21,178 nucleotides of DNA, from the IMG/VR virus record IMGVR_UViG_3300032223_001668, positions 1 to 21,178 of that record. The stretch is one strand, 5' to 3'. Made by a program: the position numbers and the translations under genes. Numbering within the stretch: position 1 is the first letter of the stretch; the number at the start of each line of letters is the position of its first letter. Below, one piece after another: positions 15,268-20,888 of the stretch. The notes beneath the pieces are model-generated. The model was not told the origin of the DNA and ran no database searches. It saw nothing but the letters and a program-made list of their open reading frames with translations. The stretch comes from a virus.

Positions 15268-16538
15268 TATAGCCTCGGTAAAATACCTTCAATCTTGTTA
15301 CCCCAACCATGCTTTGCACTAAATGGCCAGATTACCCACTTGTATGGAACACCCTTATAGTTGAATGTTCTCCAGACATTATAGAAATCGGCGTCTTTGT
15401 GTGTCTCTTTGAGCTGGTTGATTTCGTTACGGTCAGCATCTTGTCTATAGACGGCCTTACCATCCTCATCTTCGAAAATGACAGCCCAACCATCCCAGTC
15501 CACACTATCATCAATAGACTTTTTCCATAAATCTATGCAATGTTTAAATCGATTAACGAAAGACCTTTCATAAGACTTCTGTGTTCTGTAAAGAGGATTT
15601 GGTGCATCAAAGTTGTCGAGAGTATATGTCTGAACCGCACGGTCTTCAAATCTGATACCGGAAAAGCTTTCATAATCAGATTGTGTTCGTACAGAACCAA
15701 GCCCATAGATACCAAAATCAGTATCATCCCTATTACCATCAACATTCAAAAGCTTCTTAACTCTCTTGAGTGAGTTTTTGTTCAGAATTTCCCATGTCTT
15801 ATTATCATCCCAATGCTTTGCACGACCTTTACGAGTGTATTCATGCCAAGCTACAATTCTATTTGGTATGAACAGGTCATACCCTTGAGTGTATGAACGA
15901 ACGGCTAGAGAGATTTCTTCACCATGGAAATACAATTCAGGATCATAAGGAACTTCAAAATTCCAGTGACCATAGGCAAATACAAAATGAGCGGAGAAAA
16001 ACCTTGTAGGTACTGGTAGAGGTTCATCCTGCCAGCCTTCAAGGGTTGCGGGTAACATAAAGATAACACCTTCTGGTGTAAAGCGGTCGAAGTTAAGCTT
16101 CCATACTTCTTTCACTCTCTTACCAGGATCATCATCAGGATCATATGAAGGTAGATAGGCGGTGAGTAGTGGCTTTTCATGACCAGCATCAACTAGATCA
16201 GATAGCATCTTCTTACAGATGGTATCCCAACCCTTTACGAACCTGTGATGGCTATCAATCTGTAGTGTGTAGCCTTCACCATTGTATTTGCTTTGAGTTG
16301 CATTACGGGCCCAGCATGTACCCTTGGTCTCATTCCACTTAATATCAATGATGTGGAATCTTTCATCATCTTTAAAATCATCTAGTGTATCCCAAACATC
16401 TTCATCAGAGTGCTGCCAGGCAATACTGAATACCAGATTCTCTGAATTATCAGCCTTACGAATACAATCATGAATTGTTGGTACTAATTCAGGGTCTCGA
16501 TAAGAGGCAATCTGAATAAAAATCTTTTCATTTTTCAT
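15267..16538 (-). CDS. GlcNAc-transferase-like glycosyltransferase (423 aa)
   Basis: I chose ATG 16538 (MKNEKIFIQIASYRDPEL) over a TTG two codons earlier, with GATGGA about seven bases upstream. The IQIASYRDPEL start, NETKGTCWARNATQ, and YTLQIDSHHRF with the metal-binding DSH (95-97) identify the GT-A family that includes the Skp1 hydroxyproline GlcNAc-transferase (Pfam GlcNAc, CAZy GT60). YFHGEEISLAVRSYTQGYD and PNRIVAWHEY are further family blocks. It probably moves a sugar from UDP-sugar to protein or polysaccharide. Targets could be virion proteins such as the Thr/Ser-rich collagen-like fibre, or host surface (inference). The extra ~130 residues at the C-terminus are unassigned. Stop overlaps the next start. 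Confidence 0.85.
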   Translation of the reverse strand: MKNEKIFIQIASYRDPELVPTIHDCIRKADNSENLVFSIAWQHSDEDVWDTLDDFKDDERFHIIDIKWNETKGTCWARNATQSKYNGEGYTLQIDSHHRFVKGWDTICKKMLSDLVDAGHEKPLLTAYLPSYDPDDDPGKRVKEVWKLNFDRFTPEGVIFMLPATLEGWQDEPLPVPTRFFSAHFVFAYGHWNFEVPYDPELYFHGEEISLAVRSYTQGYDLFIPNRIVAWHEYTRKGRAKHWDDNKTWEILNKNSLKRVKKLLNVDGNRDDTDFGIYGLGSVRTQSDYESFSGIRFEDRAVQTYTLDNFDAPNPLYRTQKSYERSFVNRFKHCIDLWKKSIDDSVDWDGWAVIFEDEDGKAVYRQDADRNEINQLKETHKDADFYNVWRTFNYKGVPYKWVIWPFSAKHGWGNKIEGILPRL

Positions 16539-16540
16539 GT

Positions 16541-17260
16541 TCAATCCATCAAGTTGTTTTTGATCTCATCAAGCATAAGCTTCTTATACTTAGGATGCTT
16601 GGTATAGAGATCATAATAATAATTTAAATTTTTGATTGATTTTTTACCATTCTTTAGATTCATTAAATTCAAACATAATTCTAGATATTTATCGCTCACA
16701 AAAAATTTTTTAAATTGTAGATTTTCATTTGTATGAAATCTTACATAATAAAGATCATCACCAATAGAAACTTCAATTTTTCTTTTCACATGAAAAGCAA
16801 GTTCTAGATTTCTAGGAAACTTAGCTACATCAAATTTACCAGGAATGAGTATTGTATTATCGATAAATTTATTCGTGTGAAACGAAGCTTGTTCTTGTGA
16901 GATATATAATTCTTTTTCTTCTGTAAAGAAATGATATGCGATATTAAAGCTTATCAATCTAGATTCTATTGATCTAACAAAAACAATAGAATCGTAAAAA
17001 TTTTGATCATAAAGATTAGTATAAAATCTTTGTTGAACATCATCAAAATGAAGTTCGTAATCGATGGGAGATTTAATACTGAAAAGATTCTTTTTAAATT
17101 GTGTATGTGCAGGGCATTTATCATAACGATCTATATTCAAATCTTTTATATTAGGTAAAAAATTTGTATATTTAACAGGTTCAGGTTCAAAACATCTCAA
17201 AGATAAACCTAAACCTTTATTAATATCGCCCGCACGAACACCATAATATATTGTTTTCAT
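16541..17260 (-). CDS. AT-rich conserved phage protein, unknown (239 aa)
   Basis: I chose ATG 17260 (MKTIYYGVRAGDINKGLG), which has AAAGGA six bases upstream; a longer frame would run into the tRNA-Ser gene. No domain is recognised. Features: CPAHTQFKKNLFSIKSPIDY (a pattern I associate with phage proteins of unknown role), many aromatic residues, and a Lys/Asn/Tyr-rich C-terminus (NYYYDLYTKHPKYKKLM). No membrane segment. The coding sequence is visibly more AT-rich than its neighbours, which may mean recent arrival. It sits between tRNA-Ser and the glycosyltransferase. Confidence 0.7.
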   Translation of the reverse strand: MKTIYYGVRAGDINKGLGLSLRCFEPEPVKYTNFLPNIKDLNIDRYDKCPAHTQFKKNLFSIKSPIDYELHFDDVQQRFYTNLYDQNFYDSIVFVRSIESRLISFNIAYHFFTEEKELYISQEQASFHTNKFIDNTILIPGKFDVAKFPRNLELAFHVKRKIEVSIGDDLYYVRFHTNENLQFKKFFVSDKYLELCLNLMNLKNGKKSIKNLNYYYDLYTKHPKYKKLMLDEIKNNLMD

Positions 17261-17272
17261 AATCAATCCTTT

Positions 17273-17358
17273 TGGCGGAGCGTATTGGAGTCGAACCAAT
17301 TGAACCCGAAGGTCCTACGGTTTAGCAAACCGCTGCATTACCGTCCTGCCCACGCTCC
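17273..17358 (-). tRNA. tRNA-Ser (anticodon GCU), CCA encoded
   Basis: Acceptor GGAGCGT pairs with ACGCTCC, followed by G73 and CCA. The anticodon loop is TTGCTAA. A class II variable arm (GGACC-UUCG-GGUUC) confirms serine type; the T arm is ATTGG-TTCGACT-CCAAT. It reads AGC and AGU. Position 8 is G rather than the usual U. Its first base is the G of the TAG stop of the upstream oxygenase. Confidence 0.92.
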
Positions 17359-17942
17359 TATGTATATTCAACCCAACCTGTCAATATATATTTCACATTG
17401 CTGATTGGTGGATTGCCTCTGTGTGTATGTGTGAAACCTGCTGGCCAAAGCAATAATCTGCCAGCCTTAGGCTTCACTCTTTTTGGATAATACAGAAACT
17501 CCGTTTCACCACCTTCTTCAACATCATTCAGATAAAGAATGAAAGTCATCAATCTACGCATATTTTGAGGTGTATCATCTTCATGATGCCAAACATGATA
17601 GCCACCACCAACCTGAGTTTCTTGAACCTTCATCAATCTAATTGTATGGGCCGCATCTGTATTCAATATACTAAACTTTTTTGCATAAGCTGGATATGAA
17701 TATTCCCAAAATCTTCTGGTGAATAGACCGAAAGGTTCGAGAGAATCCAAATCCAACTCTTGAACAGTTCCCATTACACCGTTGACATATAGCTGATCAT
17801 CATCTTTTTGATGTGACGCGCTGCCTTGGTCATGCCTTGATAGTGTGAGACCCATAGACTTAAATCTATGGTATACATCTATCATATAGTCACAACTCTC
17901 TTGGCTAAAAAAGTCATCTTGTATGAGAACAAAATCATTCAT
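17358..17942 (-). CDS. 2OG-Fe(II) oxygenase, prolyl-4-hydroxylase type (194 aa)
   Basis: This is a double-stranded beta-helix dioxygenase using 2-oxoglutarate, O2 and Fe(II). The metal triad is visible as H120-E-D122 (YHVWHHEDD) and H174 (THTHRGNPP), and K184 in VKYILTGWVEY should bind 2-oxoglutarate. Supporting blocks are MTFILYLNDVEEGGETEF and AGRLLLWPAG. Length matches bacterial and phage P4H-like proteins, common in T4-like marine phages, whose substrate may be a protein or nucleic acid. Because a collagen-like fibre lies in the window, proline or lysine hydroxylation comes to mind, but the visible repeats contain little proline. ATG overlaps the RNase H-like stop (ATGA). The TAG stop uses tRNA-Ser base 1. 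Confidence 0.9.
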   Translation of the reverse strand: MNDFVLIQDDFFSQESCDYMIDVYHRFKSMGLTLSRHDQGSASHQKDDDQLYVNGVMGTVQELDLDSLEPFGLFTRRFWEYSYPAYAKKFSILNTDAAHTIRLMKVQETQVGGGYHVWHHEDDTPQNMRRLMTFILYLNDVEEGGETEFLYYPKRVKPKAGRLLLWPAGFTHTHRGNPPISNVKYILTGWVEYT

Positions 17943-18421
17943 GCAGTTAAAATCTCCTTGAGTCTGTCAGCAGCATAAGAGGCCGCAAATGCTTCTGGTT
18001 TGACCTTTGGTGCGAAACCACACATGCCACGAATGTAGCCAGTAGCCTGTTGAATAACGCATGACGAACCGTGCATTTCATCTGGATTAATATCCAGGTG
18101 GACTTCACAATGACGATCACCAATAGCTTCAATCAAATCAAGATACATCTGCGATGCACGATATACTTCATTCATTAGGCGGACGGCTGGGCGATCATGA
18201 CGCTTATCATAATCACGCTCCGTATCTACTTTTCCGAAGACACGACAACCTCTAGAAGAATCCATATGAATAACAACGGCAACTGTATAGTCAGCATACC
18301 ACTGATCATCCCTACCGCGGTAACGCTCACTATCTGCTCCAATATAGATGGAGGTGGAAGGCGAAGAACTGCGGATAAATTCAACCACTTCATTCAGATC
18401 AAACTTTCTGTTCACTTTCAT
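17939..18421 (-). CDS. YkuK-type RNase H-like protein (160 aa)
   Basis: The pattern SIYIGADSERYR (D30), YTVAVVIHMDSSRGCRVF, RLMNEVYRASQMYLDLIEAI, EVHLDINPD (D110), and GFAPKVKPEAFAASYAADR fits the RNase H-like fold of Bacillus YkuK (DUF458, PF04308). Acidic residues D30, E85 and D110 occupy plausible metal positions. The biological role of the family is unclear; nuclease activity is an inference. The start lies 12 bases after the 3' end of tRNA-His, with AGAAGAG nearby. Coupled to the downstream oxygenase by ATGA. Confidence 0.8.
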   Translation of the reverse strand: MKVNRKFDLNEVVEFIRSSSPSTSIYIGADSERYRGRDDQWYADYTVAVVIHMDSSRGCRVFGKVDTERDYDKRHDRPAVRLMNEVYRASQMYLDLIEAIGDRHCEVHLDINPDEMHGSSCVIQQATGYIRGMCGFAPKVKPEAFAASYAADRLKEILTA

Positions 18422-18433
18422 TCTCTTCTATTT

Positions 18434-18509
18434 TGGTACTGCCTCCAGGGTTCTAACCTGAACTCCGAGAACCACAACCTCGGGTGCTTAACAATTACAC
18501 TAAGGCAGC
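18434..18509 (-). tRNA. tRNA-His (GUG), A73 and no G-1, CCA encoded
   Basis: Acceptor GCTGCCT pairs with AGGCAGT (G1-U72 wobble), followed by A73 and CCA. D stem GTGT/GCAC; anticodon stem CGAGG/TCTCG around TTGTGGT; T arm TCAGG-TTAGAAC-CCTGG. Base -1 is T, so no G-1 is encoded, and base 73 is A instead of C. Position 19 is U and position 56 is A in place of G19 and C56. The first ten bases overlap the end of the amidotransferase-like gene. Confidence 0.88.
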
Positions 18510-19156
18510 ATTAACTTGTCAACAAATTCTAGCAACCACTTGTGGTGTCTACCTTGGTGCCAGTGGTTCTTTATGTATGGATACATGTTGTACCATAGCA
18601 TTTCACTCTCTGGATGGCAACCTATGATACCAACATTGTTCTGTATCAGAGCCATAGGATCACCATTTCTATATCTAGCTTGTACCTGGTATGTAGCACG
18701 AATATCAGTCAAAACTACAGCACCACCATCATAAAAGAACATTTTATCTTTGCTGAAATCACTCTCGTAGGTTATCTCAGCGATAGTTCCGTATGATCTT
18801 TTAATTTCTGCTGTCGGTCTTTTGATGTATTGTGTGACATCAATACCTTCGAGGATATCAAAGTAATTGGATCCAGCCCAATACTGTCCCATACATATAC
18901 CAAGGTACTTTCCCCCGTCGGATACGAAATCAGCAATGGCATTACCATGACGCCGCTTGAAGAACTTGTAGTATGAGTCCGAGTCACCTATACCTCCAGG
19001 AAAGGCCACACAATCAGATTGTGAAAGCACATAATTTAAATCGTCAGCTATACTGAAAACTTTAACATGATAGTGTGGTGATAGCGCCGTTATCATACCT
19101 GATACGCATTGATCAGAACATTCAGGATGATGACTAAACAATGCTATCGTTTTCAT
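18500..19156 (-). CDS. Class I glutamine-amidotransferase-like protein (218 aa)
   Basis: I chose ATG 19156 (MKTIALFSHHPECSDQCVSG); a GTG two codons earlier is possible, and neither has a strong ribosome binding site. The nucleophile elbow LGICMG (Cys88 from this start) and GCHPES (His181, Glu183) supply the Cys-His-Glu triad of class I amidotransferases. FPGGIGDSDSYYKFF and GKYLGICMGQYWAGS resemble the biotin-protein-ligase N-terminal-like (BPL_N) subgroup. The ammonia acceptor is unknown. It could also act as a stand-alone amidase or peptidase. The TAG stop is made of tRNA-His bases 8-10. Confidence 0.82.
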   Translation of the reverse strand: MKTIALFSHHPECSDQCVSGMITALSPHYHVKVFSIADDLNYVLSQSDCVAFPGGIGDSDSYYKFFKRRHGNAIADFVSDGGKYLGICMGQYWAGSNYFDILEGIDVTQYIKRPTAEIKRSYGTIAEITYESDFSKDKMFFYDGGAVVLTDIRATYQVQARYRNGDPMALIQNNVGIIGCHPESEMLWYNMYPYIKNHWHQGRHHKWLLEFVDKLMLP

Positions 19157-19181
19157 AAACACACCGATTTGTATTCTCGAC

Positions 19182-19189
19182 TATTTATG
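19182..19189 (-). promoter_or_regulatory. Candidate late promoter (CATAAATA)
   Basis: Seven of eight bases match TATAAATA, in the 34-base gap between a tRNA 3' end and the amidotransferase-like gene. It lies 26 bases before the ATG. Confidence 0.4.
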
Positions 19190-19190
19190 A

Positions 19191-19267
19191 TGGTGCCCAT
19201 GGAGGGATTCGAACCCCCAACATGCGGAGTTTGAAGCCGCTACCTCTACCATTTGGATCACATGGGC
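19191..19267 (-). tRNA. tRNA with CAA at the anticodon position (isotype uncertain), CCA encoded
   Basis: Acceptor GCCCATG/CATGGGC, A73, CCA; T arm GGGGG-TTCGAAT-CCCTC; five-base variable loop ATGTT. Counting fixes the anticodon stem as GCGGC/TCCGC with a C-U mismatch and the loop as TTCAAAC, giving CAA (leucine UUG). If the loop is taken one base earlier (CTTCAAA) the anticodon is UCA, which would read UGA. The short variable loop is wrong for a bacterial tRNA-Leu. The D stem is only about three pairs. Confidence 0.75.
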
Positions 19268-19274
19268 GGGAAAT

Positions 19275-19351
19275 TGGTGCCCCAAGTCAGATTCGAACTG
19301 ACAACCTACGGTTTCTAAGACCGGCACCTCTACCAATTGGGCTACTGGGGC
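19275..19351 (-). tRNA. tRNA with UAG anticodon (leucine codon CUA, short variable loop), CCA encoded
   Basis: Acceptor GCCCCAG/TTGGGGC, A73, CCA; D loop AATTGGTAG; anticodon stem CCGGT/ACCGT with loop CTTAGAA, giving UAG; variable loop AGGTT; T arm GTCAG-TTCGAAT-CTGAC. UAG reads CUA (Leu), yet the class II arm of bacterial tRNA-Leu is absent. It lies seven bases from the next tRNA. Its bases 8-10 are the TAG stop of the small membrane-protein gene. Confidence 0.8.
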
Positions 19352-19476
19352 GAAAGAGTAACTAAGAATCCTAAAAATGTCAATACGATGATAGGCATCC
19401 AGAAAAGATATGCTAAGACCATACTCGTATGATAGTAGCCCATCACCTTTCTGTAAACTTTGGTTGATATTGACAT
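19342..19476 (-). CDS. Small single-span membrane protein (44 aa)
   Basis: ATG 19476 follows AGGAAG at good spacing, giving MSISTKVYRKVMGYYHTSMV; a longer frame from 19536 would run through tRNA-Ala and is rejected. Residues ~18-40 (VLAYLFWMPIIVLTFLGFLV) form one membrane helix after a basic N-terminus, so the N-terminus should face the cytoplasm. No family is recognised. Small holin-like or accessory membrane peptides have this shape, but nothing specific supports that role. The stop lies ten bases inside the following tRNA. Confidence 0.6.
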   Translation of the reverse strand: MSISTKVYRKVMGYYHTSMVLAYLFWMPIIVLTFLGFLVTLSPQ

Positions 19477-19492
19477 TTTACTTCCTGAAATA

Positions 19493-19568
19493 TGGTGGAG
19501 GTAGACGGGATCGAACCGCCGACATATTGCTTGCAAAGCAATCGCTCTCCCAACTGAGCTATACCCCC
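19493..19568 (-). tRNA. tRNA-Ala (UGC), CCA encoded
   Basis: Acceptor GGGGGTA/TACCTCC contains the G3-U70 pair that marks alanine tRNAs. The anticodon stem ATTGC/GCAAT encloses TTTGCAA. A73 and CCA are encoded. Its first base is the G of the TAG stop of the upstream membrane-protein gene. Confidence 0.96.
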
Positions 19569-19819
19569 TAAAACACTTGATAATGATTAATCAGACCACT
19601 AATGTATATAGCAACAGCCATCAACTCAATTATGATTAATGACCATTTTTTCCACAAATAGCCTACAATTAACCAACCTGCATTACCTACTAAAGAAAAC
19701 CAAACACCTAACGGGTAAACATTATATGCGGTCATAAGAATACCAACCATCAGAATAGCGGTTGATATCCATTCGAGCCAAACATCATAGCCCGTAATAA
19801 GCTTCTTGTTTTCTTTCAT
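19568..19819 (-). CDS. Small two- to three-span membrane protein (about 83 aa)
   Basis: The likely start is ATG 19819 (MKENKKLITGYDVWLEWIST); an ATG at 19861 is also open but overlaps the upstream gene more. Hydrophobic segments are TAILMVGILMTAYNVYPLGV, FSLVGNAGWLIVGYLW, and LIIIELMAVAIYISGLI. The NVYPLG and GNAGWL...W motifs fit a small phage and bacterial membrane family I recall as DUF6552; its role is unknown. The gene overlaps the end of the 114-residue gene, and its TAG stop ends on tRNA-Ala base 1. Confidence 0.7.
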   Translation of the reverse strand: MKENKKLITGYDVWLEWISTAILMVGILMTAYNVYPLGVWFSLVGNAGWLIVGYLWKKWSLIIIELMAVAIYISGLINHYQVF

Positions 19820-20129
19820 ATTCTTTAGCAACAGATAAAGCCTGTTCCTCTGTATAATCATTTATCCGACTCTCTTCATATACTGAAGACAGTTGAGTGT
19901 TAGCTTCTTCATCGGTATTGACGGTATAATAATGCACAACCGGTCTATCCGAATCGCTAACATAAATTTCGATCTTTATGATGACCTTCTGTTTCGCAAA
20001 AGCTTTGAAATGTGATACATCTCTATACCAAACTTCATCTTCAAATCTGAGTTCTTCTTTCTCATATACTTCATAGCAACGAGGAACCCAAAATTTATGG
20101 CCAACATTATATTTTGTAGGAATAATCAC
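19785..20129 (-). CDS. Phage protein of unknown function (114 aa, GTG start)
   Basis: The start is GTG 20129 in a four-base overlap (GTGA) with the stop of the AdoMet-decarboxylase-like gene. The N-terminal part (YNVGHKFWVPRCYEVYEKEE, KQKVIIKIEIYVSDSDRPVV, HYYTVNTDEEANTQ) resembles small phage proteins that predict as a beta-barrel of SH3-like type, followed by an acidic helical tail (TEEQALSVAKEYERKQEAYY). No catalytic motif. Function not known. Confidence 0.7.
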   Translation of the reverse strand: MIIPTKYNVGHKFWVPRCYEVYEKEELRFEDEVWYRDVSHFKAFAKQKVIIKIEIYVSDSDRPVVHYYTVNTDEEANTQLSSVYEESRINDYTEEQALSVAKEYERKQEAYYGL

Positions 20130-20491
20130 GCTTGTCTCGTTAGATAGTTAGGTCTCACATACTTGGCACCAAAAAACTCTTTTACCAATCTGATAACGAC
20201 CTGATCATCATATTCTTTGCAAGAGAAAACATCAAGATACATTGCGTTACCACCCATACCATCATCAGGCACGAAGTGTGCAACAATATTTGAAGTCTCA
20301 ATCAACTGCACAAGAGTATAGCCAGCCTTATTGCCAGAACCAAAGTTTACAATCTGTGGTTCACCATAAGCAACCATGTCAATCTCTTGAACAAGACGCT
20401 TGACGAAATTATAAATGGTATTCTCACTGGTAATGCAAGCATGATCCAGTTCAGCACAATCCAACAGAAGATGATAACCCCAATATGCCAT
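20126..20491 (-). CDS. S-adenosylmethionine decarboxylase-like pyruvoyl protein (121 aa)
   Basis: ATG 20491 is preceded by AGGA. The layout WGYHLLLDCAELDH, LVQLIETSNIVAHFVPDD and YLDVFSC matches class 1b AdoMet decarboxylase (SpeD/SpeH). The self-cleaving serine (S67), proton-donor histidine (H72) and catalytic cysteine (C91) are all present. The usual Glu-Ser-His at the cleavage site is Thr-Ser-Asn here, and four residues are inserted between H72 and C91. Canonical enzymes make the aminopropyl donor for spermidine, which condenses DNA; some relatives decarboxylate arginine or ornithine instead. So the substrate is open. Phage copies are known in T4-like marine phages (recall). Confidence 0.8.
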   Translation of the reverse strand: MAYWGYHLLLDCAELDHACITSENTIYNFVKRLVQEIDMVAYGEPQIVNFGSGNKAGYTLVQLIETSNIVAHFVPDDGMGGNAMYLDVFSCKEYDDQVVIRLVKEFFGAKYVRPNYLTRQA

Positions 20492-20512
20492 TTCTATAGT
20501 TCCTAATAAGAG

Positions 20513-20584
20513 TGGAGCGGATGCTGGAATTAAACCAGTCTTGCGATATGGAAGACCGCTGTGCTGTCGTTACACTAAGTCCGC
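20513..20584 (-). tRNA. tRNA-Gly (UCC), degenerate structure, CCA encoded
   Basis: Glycine identity bases are present: G1-C72, C2-G71, U73 and C35-C36 (anticodon UCC in loop CTTCCAT). D stem GTGT/GCAC, D loop AACGACA, anticodon stem GCGGT/ATCGC. Only five acceptor pairs form cleanly (6-67 and 7-66 mismatch), and the T stem CTGG/CCAG has four pairs around TTTAATT. Position 19 is A and 56 is U. Length 72 bases. May be functional but weakened. Confidence 0.75.
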
Positions 20585-20590
20585 ATAGTT

Positions 20591-20664
20591 TGGAGCGGGG
20601 ATCGGGAATCGAACCCGAACGATCACCTTGGCAAGGTGACAGGCTACCACTACATCACCCCCGC
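20591..20664 (-). tRNA. tRNA-Gly (GCC), CCA encoded
   Basis: Acceptor GCGGGGG/TCCCCGC, U73 and CCA; anticodon stem TCACC/GGTGA around TTGCCAA (GCC); T arm CGGG(T)-type stem with TTCGATT loop. It reads GGC and GGU, the main glycine codons of the collagen-like gene. It is six bases from the second glycine tRNA. Confidence 0.95.
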
Positions 20665-20669
20665 AAATA

Positions 20670-20879
20670 CTAATCTCTAATAAACTGCTTGGTAGTATTG
20701 AAACTACCGATTCTTTCTATATAGTTTTCTGCCAGACTCTCAGCATAGTGAATACCATGACCCGCCATACCTCTTTCATCCATCAGAATACCGTTTTCAT
20801 ACAATCTGACCAGATATTGATTGTTCTCACGATAAATTTCGCTCTTGCGACCATCTTTCTCATAAGTGTTAATCAGCAT
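20670..20879 (-). CDS. Small phage protein, unknown (69 aa)
   Basis: ATG 20879 follows AGGAG six bases upstream; that binding site overlaps the stop codon of the partial oxygenase. The pattern IYRENNQYLVRLYENGILMD followed by HYAESLAENYIERIG suggests a small beta-hairpin then helix, a shape seen in several tiny phage proteins ('eyevrlyenG....de....h...yAEd.AenW..G'). No specific function. It ends five bases before tRNA-Gly(GCC). Confidence 0.7.
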   Translation of the reverse strand: MLINTYEKDGRKSEIYRENNQYLVRLYENGILMDERGMAGHGIHYAESLAENYIERIGSFNTTKQFIRD

Positions 20880-20888
20880 TAATATCTC

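Noticed and set aside
18197-18514. 105-codon plus-strand frame
   Set aside because: It crosses tRNA-His and lies opposite the RNase H-like gene; no protein features.
19342-19536. Longer 64-codon version of the small membrane protein
   Set aside because: Its first 20 codons run through tRNA-Ala; the ATG at 19476 has a proper ribosome binding site.
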